NCBI RefSeq assembly: GCF_017888565.1
Contig: NZ_JAGHFX010000089.1
Location: 1-62,476 of the forward strand
From: Clostridium sp.
Lineage (GTDB): Bacteria > Bacillota > Clostridia > Clostridiales > Clostridiaceae
Length of the DNA: 62,476 nucleotides
Direction: 5' to 3'
Part shown: in pieces, positions 36,826-44,771 of the stretch
How positions within the stretch are numbered: the stretch's first letter is position 1
Layout: each line of letters opens with the position of its first letter
Made by a program: the position numbers and the translations under genes
The notes under the pieces: model-generated
Seen by the model: the letters and a program-made list of their open reading frames with translations, nothing else
Databases searched by the model: none
Told to the model about the DNA's origin: nothing

Positions 36826-38634
36826 TTATTTATCTACTTTAAGAACCGCCATGAATGCTTCTTGTGGTATTTCAACAGATCCCACTTGTCTCATTCTCTT
36901 CTTTCCTTCTTTTTGCTTTTCTAATAGTTTTTTCTTTCTTGATATATCTCCACCGTAACATTTAGCAAGAACATCTTTTCTCATAGCTTTAACCGTTTCT
37001 CTTGCGATAATCTTTGAACCAACTGCTGCTTGAATTGGAACTTCAAACATTTGTCTAGGAATTATTTCTTTTAGTTTTTCAGCAATTCCTCTTCCCTTTT
37101 CATAAGCTTTCTCTCTTGGTACTATCATAGATAAAGCATCTACAACATCTCCATTTAACATTATATCAAGCTTAACTAGTTCAGTTTGAGTATATCCTTT
37201 AAACTCATAATCTAATGATGCATATCCTCTTGTTCTAGATTTTAATGTATCGAAGAAATCATATACTATTTCATTTAATGGAATATCATAATTTATAGAA
37301 ACTCTTGTTTCTTCTAGGTATTGCATGTCAATAAAAGTTCCTCTTCTTTCTTGACATAATTCCATTACAGCTCCAACATAATCAGAAGGTGCTATTATAC
37401 TTGCCTTAACTATTGGCTCTTCCATATACTCTATCTCTGTTGCTTCTGGAAGATTTGTAGGATTTGTAAGCTCTATTATATCACCATTAGTTTTTATTAC
37501 CTTGTATATAACTGATGGTGCAGTTGTAATTATATCTAAATTAAATTCTCTTTCAATTCTTTCTTGAATTATCTCCATATGTAATAATCCTAAGAATCCA
37601 CATCTAAATCCAAAACCTAAAGCTATAGATGTTTCTGGTTCAAAACTTAAAGCAGCATCGTTTATTTGAAGCTTTTCTAAAGCATCTTTAAGTTCTTGAT
37701 ACTTTGCTCCATCTACCGGATAAATCCCTGAATAAACCATTGGTACTGCTGGCTTATATCCTGGCAACGCTTCAGTTGTTGGTCTATCCGCTTCAGTTAT
37801 AGTATCACCAACTCTTGCATCTCTTACATTTTTAATAGATGCAGCAATATATCCTACATCTCCTGCACGCAATTCACCTATCGGTAGTGTCTTAGGCGTA
37901 AATACACCTACTTCTGTTACTTCACATACCTTATTTGTAGCCATTAACTTAATTTTAGTTCCTGGTTTAACTACACCATCGAATATTCTTACATATGAAA
38001 CAACACCCTTATAACTATCATAATATGAATCAAATATTAATGCTTTAAGCGGTGCATCTTCATCTCCATCTGGTGCAGGTATATTTTCTACTACTGTTTC
38101 TAAAACATCTCCTATATTTAGACCTGTTTTAGCAGATATCATTGGCGCATCTTGTGCTTCTATACCTATTATATCTTCTATTTCTTGTTTAACTTCCTCT
38201 GGTCTTGCAGATTGTAAGTCAACTTTATTTATTACTGGAGCAATTTCTAAATCATTGTTTAATGCTAAATAGCAGTTAGCTAAAGTTTGTGCTTGAACCC
38301 CTTGTGTAGCATCTACAACTAGAATTGCTCCTTCGCATGCAGCTAAGCTTCTTGAAACTTCATATGTAAAATCTACGTGTCCAGGAGTATCTATTAAATT
38401 TAGTATATACTCTTCTCCATCTGATCTTCTATATATAAGTCTTGCGGCTTGAGACTTAATAGTTATTCCTCTTTCTCTTTCTATCTCCATATTGTCAAGG
38501 ATTTGCTCTTCCATTTCTCTTTGTGTTAGAGTTCCTGTGGCTTCTAATAATCTATCAGCTAGGGTTGACTTCCCATGATCTATATGGGCAACTATTGAAA
38601 AATTTCTAATATGTTTTTGTCTATTACTACTCAT
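36826..38634 (-). CDS. lepA: Elongation factor 4 (LepA)
   Basis: Ribosome-binding GTPase. The 602-residue protein has G1 [10 protein letters not shown]2 [10 protein letters not shown]3 DTPGHVDF and G4 NKVD, then the EF-G-like domains and the LepA-specific C-terminal domain ([20 protein letters not shown]). The ATG has no close Shine-Dalgarno. A GGGGGTGAA site lies 38 bases upstream, in front of a small ORF that overlaps the lepA start. It is the last of the gpr-spoIIP-lepA run. Confidence 0.96.
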   Translation of the reverse strand: MSSNRQKHIRNFSIVAHIDHGKSTLADRLLEATGTLTQREMEEQILDNMEIERERGITIKSQAARLIYRRSDGEEYILNLIDTPGHVDFTYEVSRSLAACEGAILVVDATQGVQAQTLANCYLALNNDLEIAPVINKVDLQSARPEEVKQEIEDIIGIEAQDAPMISAKTGLNIGDVLETVVENIPAPDGDEDAPLKALIFDSYYDSYKGVVSYVRIFDGVVKPGTKIKLMATNKVCEVTEVGVFTPKTLPIGELRAGDVGYIAASIKNVRDARVGDTITEADRPTTEALPGYKPAVPMVYSGIYPVDGAKYQELKDALEKLQINDAALSFEPETSIALGFGFRCGFLGLLHMEIIQERIEREFNLDIITTAPSVIYKVIKTNGDIIELTNPTNLPEATEIEYMEEPIVKASIIAPSDYVGAVMELCQERRGTFIDMQYLEETRVSINYDIPLNEIVYDFFDTLKSRTRGYASLDYEFKGYTQTELVKLDIMLNGDVVDALSMIVPREKAYEKGRGIAEKLKEIIPRQMFEVPIQAAVGSKIIARETVKAMRKDVLAKCYGGDISRKKKLLEKQKEGKKRMRQVGSVEIPQEAFMAVLKVDK

Positions 38635-38671
38635 ATATAAAACTACAACCGAATTTTTGGTTAATAGTCAC
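38627..38671 (-). CDS. Possible 14-codon leader ORF overlapping the lepA start
   Basis: A GTG at 38671 just after GGGGGTGAA opens a 14-codon ORF ([14 protein letters not shown]). It ends in TAG and overlaps the lepA ATG by 8 bases (TATGAGTAG). The lepA start itself lacks a near ribosome site, so ribosomes finishing the leader could reinitiate there. The spacing between the site and GTG is rather short. No protein evidence exists. Confidence 0.3.
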   Translation of the reverse strand: MTINQKFGCSFIYE

Positions 38672-38771
38672 TTCACCCCCATTATAATTAAATCAAAGTA
38701 AATTATATCACAATGTCTAGGATACATGTCAATATAAATGTGAAGTTGTTAAACTCTGTAAAATGCTATAT

Positions 38772-39308
38772 CTAATTAGATTTTTCTAAAAAGTCATCTA
38801 CTATTTTATCTAATTTATCATTATTATTCATGTTTGTGTTTGTGTTTTTCTCTTCAGATTCTATATTATTTCCATCATGCTGATTACTTTCATTTATATC
38901 TTCTTGACTACTTTCATCTATAGAATTTGACTCTTCATCTTTGTCATCACTCTTTATTTTCTCATTAATTTTATTCTTTATACTATTAAATCCATTATAT
39001 ATACTACTGCCTAACATATAAATTTTTTCTGTTATTGGATTATTAGCATTTATCATAAACTCTTTATCTGATACCTTTATTGTTGTATTTTCATTATTTT
39101 CATCAGTAGTGTAAATTTTAACTTCTGCATTATCTCTTATAAACTCTTCAAAATCTTCTCCAAATTCTTCTTTTACTAATTGATAGTTATCTTCTCCATT
39201 ACCTATTGGTGATAATGCTCTAGTATTTACAATGTTAATTTGAACGAATCCAATAAAAACTAATAATGAAAAAATTAATGTTCCTATCAAGACTTTTTTA
39301 TTAAACAA
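38772..39308 (-). CDS. Secreted or membrane-anchored acidic protein of unknown function
   Basis: A 178-residue protein with an N-terminal membrane anchor or signal at residues 7-25 (LIGTLIFSLLVFIGFVQI). The outer part has a small folded region (about 45-115) and a long acidic, Asn/Ser/Glu-rich tail of low complexity. It occupies the place of yqxA (DUF3679) between spoIIP and lepA in Bacillus, and may be its counterpart. Sequence resemblance is not strong enough to assign it. Confidence 0.7.
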   Translation of the reverse strand: MFNKKVLIGTLIFSLLVFIGFVQINIVNTRALSPIGNGEDNYQLVKEEFGEDFEEFIRDNAEVKIYTTDENNENTTIKVSDKEFMINANNPITEKIYMLGSSIYNGFNSIKNKINEKIKSDDKDEESNSIDESSQEDINESNQHDGNNIESEEKNTNTNMNNNDKLDKIVDDFLEKSN

Positions 39309-39373
39309 AAAAGCACCCCCTAGTTTTTTTATTATCTAAAAGGATGCTCATAAATATCAAATTTTATTCAATT

Positions 39374-40480
39374 TTAATTCCTATTTAAGTGTTCTGCCAA
39401 AATTCTTGCTATATATTTTGCAGTTAATTTTGCTTCTTGAGCAGTATTTACATTTGCACCTACTTCTATAAGTACAAAATTGTCACTTAAACTATAATTG
39501 ATAGATGTTGCTGCAATTTCATATTCATAAGTATTTCTAATTATCCCTGGAAATAAAGTATTAGCTGTATTATACAATTCATCCACCAATGCTCTATTAG
39601 CTTCATATCTTGTACTGTTTTGTCCTGTAACAAACATCATCTTAGCTAAATTTTGATCATTTAAATTAACTGTCACTGCATCTTTATTAGCTACACTATC
39701 TCTATGCAAATCTATTATTATTTTGAAATCGCCATACTTATTCAAATAATTTGTTAACGTCTGATTGGATCTTGTATAAGAATCGTTATAAGAAACACTA
39801 TGATTTGTTTTATCGTGAATTACTGATATTCCATATCCTTCTTCTAGTTCTTTCGATAAAACATCACCAACACCTACAACATTAAAGTTACTATCCGTAG
39901 TATCTTTTCCTGCTTCTGCATAGTTTTCTGTTGTATGTGTATGGAATATAAGCACCTCTGGCTTTGAGTTATCTAATGGTTTCTTTAAACTTGGATCATA
40001 TGCTGCACTTACTTTATTTAATTCTGCAATTTCCTCTGAAGTCATTTTTGCTATACTTTCATTTTTCAATGAGAACGGCGTTAAGCTTTTTATTGCTGAT
40101 CCTAAAGTAGAATCTCCTAAAGTACTATCTTTAAACAAGCTTATTTCTCTTCCAACTATTCCATAAGTACTAAACCCTCTAAGACCTAAAGCTTCTAAGA
40201 CTACATTCTTTACTGAAAGATTGTTTTCTACATATTGACCTTCATCATATACTTGAGTTTTTACAACTGGCATAGTAAAGTTTAACATTTGAACATATGC
40301 ATAGCCACCTCGCTCATTGTATTTATTTATAACTCCCATTGCTCTTATAAAAAATACAATAACAGCAAGTATAATTATTACATATCCAAAATTAAAGCCG
40401 GATTTAGATGAAGCTGGTTTTCCCCTAACACTTCTTAGTTTTTGCTTAGGTATAGTTTGTCTTAATGAATACAACGGCAA
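39374..40480 (-). CDS. spoIIP: Stage II sporulation protein P
   Basis: A peptidoglycan hydrolase (amidase and endopeptidase) that drives engulfment with SpoIID and SpoIIM. The protein is up to 368 residues. One N-terminal membrane helix (YVIIILAVIVFFIRAM) is followed by an outer domain with VLIFHTHTTENYAEAG (zinc-binding His and Glu), IIIDLHRDS and FVLIEVGANVNT. The TTG at 40480 abuts GGGGGAG, so the TTG two codons later is the likelier start. It is downstream of gpr, the usual order. Confidence 0.93.
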   Translation of the reverse strand: MPLYSLRQTIPKQKLRSVRGKPASSKSGFNFGYVIIILAVIVFFIRAMGVINKYNERGGYAYVQMLNFTMPVVKTQVYDEGQYVENNLSVKNVVLEALGLRGFSTYGIVGREISLFKDSTLGDSTLGSAIKSLTPFSLKNESIAKMTSEEIAELNKVSAAYDPSLKKPLDNSKPEVLIFHTHTTENYAEAGKDTTDSNFNVVGVGDVLSKELEEGYGISVIHDKTNHSVSYNDSYTRSNQTLTNYLNKYGDFKIIIDLHRDSVANKDAVTVNLNDQNLAKMMFVTGQNSTRYEANRALVDELYNTANTLFPGIIRNTYEYEIAATSINYSLSDNFVLIEVGANVNTAQEAKLTAKYIARILAEHLNRN

Positions 40481-40551
40481 CTCCCCCTTTTCTATATTAT
40501 TTATATTAGGGGAGTTACATAATTATTAATAAATTTATTAAATTTATTTAA

Positions 40552-41526
40552 TTAATTCATAAATTTATTTATATCTTCCATATCTAAATTAGGTTGTACT
40601 GCCATGTTTATCCCATTAGCAATTATTTTAGCTAAAGACTCTACAACCGCATCTACATCTTTAGGTGTTACCATTAAATCTCCAACAAAAGGATCTAATA
40701 TTTCCTTTATTAAAGCGCTCTTTTCAACCTTATCTACTGACTTTAACATATTATAAAACTCTTTCCCACTTTCTGCCTTACTTATAAGTTCATCAAGTAA
40801 TAAGTCAATAGTATCATTTGCTATTGTTGATGCATGAACTACAGTTGGTACTCCAATTGCAATAACCTTTACGCCCAATACTTCTTCATTTATCTTCATT
40901 CTATGATTACCGACACCTGCTCCTGGAGAAATTCCAGTATCACTTATTTGAATAGTTCTATTTACTCTTTCTAACTTTCTAGATCCTAAGGCGTCTATAC
41001 ATATAACTAAATCTGGCTTTATTCTATCTACTAAAGACTTTACTATTTCTCCTGTTTCTATTCCAGTAACACCTAAAACACCTGGAGATATACAACAAAC
41101 TGGTCTTACTGAATCGTCTATTGCATCTGGCATCACTTGTTTTAAATGCCTAGTTACCATAATTTTTTCTGTTACCTTTGGTCCAAGAGCATCAGGAGTT
41201 ACATTCCAGTTTCCAAGCCCTACAACTAAAGCCGTCTTTTCTTCTGATATATCAACCATCCTTTTCAATACATTGTCAACAACTTTAGATACTTTATCCA
41301 TAGATTCTCCATCATAGTGTGTAAATTCTGGGAAATCTATAGTTATATAATTACCCTTAGGTTTTCCAAGTTCCTTTCCTGCTTCATCACTTTCTATAGT
41401 TACTGTAGTTATTTTTATATCATCTTCCTTTTCTTCTTCTACAATAACCCCATCAAGTTCCCTTTTATTTTCTTTTGTATACATGTCTCGTGCTTCTATA
41501 GCCAAATCTGTTCTTACATTTATCAT
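40552..41526 (-). CDS. gpr: Germination protease GPR
   Basis: An aspartic-like protease that degrades small acid-soluble proteins at spore germination. The 324-residue zymogen opens NVRTDLAIEARDMY and has ALVVGLGNWNVTPDALGPKV near residues 100-119, then ISPGVLGVTGIET and CIDALGSRKLERVNRTIQIS. A short N-terminal propeptide is removed in the forespore. AGGAGG precedes the ATG. A sigma-F-like promoter lies upstream. spoIIP follows 71 bases later. Confidence 0.95.
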   Translation of the reverse strand: MINVRTDLAIEARDMYTKENKRELDGVIVEEEKEDDIKITTVTIESDEAGKELGKPKGNYITIDFPEFTHYDGESMDKVSKVVDNVLKRMVDISEEKTALVVGLGNWNVTPDALGPKVTEKIMVTRHLKQVMPDAIDDSVRPVCCISPGVLGVTGIETGEIVKSLVDRIKPDLVICIDALGSRKLERVNRTIQISDTGISPGAGVGNHRMKINEEVLGVKVIAIGVPTVVHASTIANDTIDLLLDELISKAESGKEFYNMLKSVDKVEKSALIKEILDPFVGDLMVTPKDVDAVVESLAKIIANGINMAVQPNLDMEDINKFMN

Positions 41527-41557
41527 ACTAATACCTCCTAAAATTCTTCCATCCTTC

Positions 41558-41587
41558 TTATTTTTCCTTAATGTTATAATTTAATAC
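41558..41587 (-). promoter_or_regulatory. Candidate sigma-F/G promoter of gpr
   Basis: On the minus strand: GTATT at 41587-41583, 15 bases, GGAAAAATAA at 41567-41558. This matches the Bacillus sigma-F pattern GYATA-N15-GGNNANANTR except for the last -35 base. gpr is a forespore gene in Bacillus, so the fit is biologically sensible. Confidence 0.55.
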
Positions 41588-41616
41588 TTGAACTTATAAA
41601 CTTTCAATGATATAAT
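41588..41616 (+). promoter_or_regulatory. Sigma-A promoter of rpsT
   Basis: TTGAAC at 41588-41593, exactly 17 bases, TATAAT at 41611-41616. It lies back to back with the gpr promoter candidate and leaves a leader of about 78 bases before rpsT. Confidence 0.85.
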
Positions 41617-41701
41617 CTAGTATGTTAAAAACGAACTCGAACGCAGATTTCCCCAAAGCTGCAAAGAGACCCTATAAAATTATTAAGGGGGTGAATTTAG
41701 A

Positions 41702-41965
41702 ATGGCAAATATTAAATCAGCAAAAAAGAGAATTAAAGTTACAGAAGCTAAGACTGCTCAAAACAGAATGATAAAATCAGCTTTAAAAACTGCTATAAAG
41801 AAGTTTGAAACTGCTGTTGCTGCAAATAATGCAGAAGAAGCTAACGTTCTTTTCCCTAAGGCTGTTAAAGCTTTAGACATGGCAGCTCAAAAAGGAGTAT
41901 GTCACAAGAACATGGTAGCTAGAAAGAAATCAAGATTAGCTGCAAAGTTAAACGCTATGGCGTAA
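41702..41965 (+). CDS. rpsT: Ribosomal protein S20
   Basis: An 87-residue small-subunit protein ([40 protein letters not shown]), fully helical and basic. The ATG follows AAGGGGGTGA. It is a single-gene unit with its own promoter and strong terminator, divergent from gpr. The leader contains a GC-richer patch (CGAACGCAGATTTCCCC) that could fold, but no known riboswitch or leader family was recognised. Confidence 0.97.
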   Translation: MANIKSAKKRIKVTEAKTAQNRMIKSALKTAIKKFETAVAANNAEEANVLFPKAVKALDMAAQKGVCHKNMVARKKSRLAAKLNAMA

Positions 41966-41975
41966 TCAAATAAGA

Positions 41976-42003
41976 AGCCGGTCCACTGGACCGGCTATTA
42001 TTT
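41976..42003 (+). terminator. Terminator of rpsT
   Basis: AGCCGGTCC and GGACCGGCT form a perfect 9-base GC-rich stem with loop ACT, followed by ATTATTTT. It would also serve holA on the other strand only weakly. Confidence 0.9.
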
Positions 42004-42010
42004 TACATAA

Positions 42011-43042
42011 TTACTTTACCATAAATATATTAAAAAGCATAAGTTCCATCTCCATAGTTTTATCTATACCAGACGTTTTCAGCTTATTTTCTGTTTCCAA
42101 ACAAACTTCCATTAATTTTTGTAATTGCTTTACAGTAAATTTATTACACTGGTTCACAAGCTTTTCACATATAAAAGTTGGAAGTTTATATTTACTTGCA
42201 AGATCATTTATATTAAACCCATTTTGACTAAGTATCTTAATTTCATATAGTCTTTTGAAATTATTTTCTATATTACTTATTATTAGCATATGTTGATCAC
42301 TTTTAAATAATAATTCATCTAGTAAATCAATTGCTCTTTCTGCTTTTCTTTGAGATATTAAATCAATTAAATCAAATATATCATCTTCACTAGAATTAGC
42401 TATGAGTTTATCTATATCTCTTTTAGTTATTTGTTTTCCATTAGTATAAGAAATAATTTTATCTGCTTCCCTCTTAATTATATCAAAATTATTTTGTACT
42501 TTTTCAGCAAAATATCGTGCTTCTATCTTTCCTATTTCTTTGCCATTAGCTTTAAATACTTCTTCTACCTTTTTATAATACCTGTCTTTTTTAAGCCTAT
42601 CAAAATAAACTACTTTAGAAACTTTATCTAGGGATTTTATTTTATTACTTTTTTTAGGAGTATCTCTTTTATCATTAAATAAATAATACATTATTAGCAC
42701 TGTATAAGGTGGTAAATCCTTTAGATATTTTAATACTTCATTATAAATTTTAGTGTTTGCACTATCTGTTTTATCTTTTAAAAATGCTGCTCTATATACA
42801 ACTACAACTTTTTTATCTCCCATAAAAGGCATTGTTTCACAAGCATTCATAATTTCATCAAAATTTGTAGTTAATCCATCTAACCTTATATAATTTAAAT
42901 CTAACAAGGATTTGTCTACAGTACTATTTACAATTAAATTTATTCCTTCTTTTATAAGTTCCTCATCTAAACCACAAAAAATATAAGAATTTTCTATTTT
43001 ACTTTTTTTAACTTCACCTTCTAGTGCATCAAAATCTATCAA
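42011..43042 (-). CDS. holA: DNA polymerase III subunit delta
   Basis: Clamp-loader subunit that opens the sliding clamp. The 343-residue protein starts at a TTG after AAAGGTAG. The N-terminal domain has SYIFCGLDEELIKEGI and CETMPFMGDKKVVVVYRAAF, and the C-terminal helical domain has LDELLFKSDQHMLIISNIEN. It follows comEC by 16 bases, as in Bacillus (comEC-yqeN). Confidence 0.92.
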   Translation of the reverse strand: MIDFDALEGEVKKSKIENSYIFCGLDEELIKEGINLIVNSTVDKSLLDLNYIRLDGLTTNFDEIMNACETMPFMGDKKVVVVYRAAFLKDKTDSANTKIYNEVLKYLKDLPPYTVLIMYYLFNDKRDTPKKSNKIKSLDKVSKVVYFDRLKKDRYYKKVEEVFKANGKEIGKIEARYFAEKVQNNFDIIKREADKIISYTNGKQITKRDIDKLIANSSEDDIFDLIDLISQRKAERAIDLLDELLFKSDQHMLIISNIENNFKRLYEIKILSQNGFNINDLASKYKLPTFICEKLVNQCNKFTVKQLQKLMEVCLETENKLKTSGIDKTMEMELMLFNIFMVK

Positions 43043-43058
43043 ATTAATCTACCTTTCT

Positions 43059-44747
43059 TTAATTAAATACTAAAATCTTATTTTCAAGCAAAATTATTTT
43101 ACTATAATTGCTTGATTTACAATCTATTATATCATAATTAGAATCATTTTTCCCTTTTGATATCTTAAGTACATAACTCTTATTTCTTCCTTTTAGTATA
43201 ATATCTTTATTGTATTTTAACATTTGATAATTATCATTTATTCTTATATTATTAAAATTTTTATATGAATTTTGTGATAAAGTTACTATTTTATATTTTT
43301 CTAAATCTACACTTTTGTTCAGGGCAATTATACTTCGTTCTCCTTTAAAGCTTATTGCTATTATTCCGTCTTTATAATATTCTATCTTAGGAAATGGACT
43401 ATATACTAACATGTAATAATAGAAAATAAGTATTAATGGGAAATAAATAACCCTTCGATAGCCTTTATAATAAAAATAACATGTAATTGAAATAATAATA
43501 TAACATATAATTACCATCTCATTTAAATATAAGGCATTTGGAGTTATATTTAGTAACCATTCTGTTGATGTATCTATAAATAGTGTTACATAATAAGTTA
43601 TAAAAGCTATATAGTTAAAAATAGCATTAAATTTAACTAAAACAGCTAATAAATTTCCTAGTACAACTACTATATTTATTAAAGGTAATAGTATTAAATT
43701 TCCCATTAGAAATCCCAAAGAAAACTCTTTAAAATATATTATTAAAATTGGAAATGTAAAGACTTGTGATGATAAACAAATAGATATTCCTTCCCTTAAA
43801 AACTTTGGAAACTTATATAACTTTTTATTTATTGCTTTGTTAAATAGTATTATCCCAAGAGTAGCTAAAAAACTTAGTTGAAACCCTACTTCAAAAACGC
43901 TATATGGCTTATATAAAATTAATATAACTCCAGCCATAGATAATGATGCAAGAGGATTGTAATTTCTTTTTAAAGGAGTTGCTAAGCCCATAAATAACAT
44001 CATTATATATGATCTTACGGTTGATAAAGCAGCACCTGTAAATATTACATAAATTATAGAAATTATAGGAGCAAATTTACTTCCAAATATCCTTTTTAAT
44101 ATGGAATAAACTAGAACCATATGTAGCCCTGATACAGAAATTGCATGAAGTATCCCTAAATTTTTCATATTCTCTTCATCATCTCTATCTAAAAAATCTG
44201 AGTATCCGAACGATATAGATGTGACTATTGCCGCTCTTCTATATCCCAATTTTTCTTTTAATGCATTAAATATATCTTCCCTAATTCTATATATTTTCCC
44301 TTTTAAATCGACATCTAATTTCTTAAAGTCATCTACTTTAAATTCTCCTACTACTCCTTTTTCTTGATTTATTTCTTTAGTAAACTCTCCAGTTATTATA
44401 AGTCTTTCCCCTAATTTAATATTTTTTAAATTCCCAGATAAATATATCTTTCTTTTCGATACCTCAGCAGTTGCTCCATACGAATTAATTGATATTATTC
44501 GTACATTTTCTTTTTTACCCACTTCCAAATTATAGTAATAAATATTATTAACTATTGGTATGGAAAAGAAAGCTATAAGTATAATAGTTAACTTCAAATT
44601 TATTTTTAATATTAGCATTATAAAAAAACAGCTAGCAATAAGTATTGCTAGCCCAATATTTCTATTTGAAATTACAAATATATAGCTTGATAATATAAAA
44701 GTAATAAATATATATGGTAGTATATTTATTTTTTCCTCATAGTTCAA
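43059..44747 (-). CDS. comEC: ComEC/Rec2-family membrane protein without beta-lactamase domain
   Basis: DNA-uptake channel family. The TTG at 44747, after GAGGTG, gives 562 residues; the ATG at 44762 overlaps that site. The N-terminal OB-like region is followed by the competence domain with LGILHAISVSGLHMVLVYSI and GAALSTVRSYIMM, and about ten membrane helices. The C-terminal part is only about 120 residues (YYKDGIIAISFKGERSIIAL) and lacks the metallo-beta-lactamase His motif (HxDxDH) of full-length ComEC, which runs to about 750 residues. Transport may depend on another nuclease. Confidence 0.88.
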   Translation of the reverse strand: MNYEEKINILPYIFITFILSSYIFVISNRNIGLAILIASCFFIMLILKINLKLTIILIAFFSIPIVNNIYYYNLEVGKKENVRIISINSYGATAEVSKRKIYLSGNLKNIKLGERLIITGEFTKEINQEKGVVGEFKVDDFKKLDVDLKGKIYRIREDIFNALKEKLGYRRAAIVTSISFGYSDFLDRDDEENMKNLGILHAISVSGLHMVLVYSILKRIFGSKFAPIISIIYVIFTGAALSTVRSYIMMLFMGLATPLKRNYNPLASLSMAGVILILYKPYSVFEVGFQLSFLATLGIILFNKAINKKLYKFPKFLREGISICLSSQVFTFPILIIYFKEFSLGFLMGNLILLPLINIVVVLGNLLAVLVKFNAIFNYIAFITYYVTLFIDTSTEWLLNITPNALYLNEMVIICYIIISITCYFYYKGYRRVIYFPLILIFYYYMLVYSPFPKIEYYKDGIIAISFKGERSIIALNKSVDLEKYKIVTLSQNSYKNFNNIRINDNYQMLKYNKDIILKGRNKSYVLKISKGKNDSNYDIIDCKSSNYSKIILLENKILVFN

Positions 44748-44771
44748 ATGGCAACACCTCATTAATAATTT

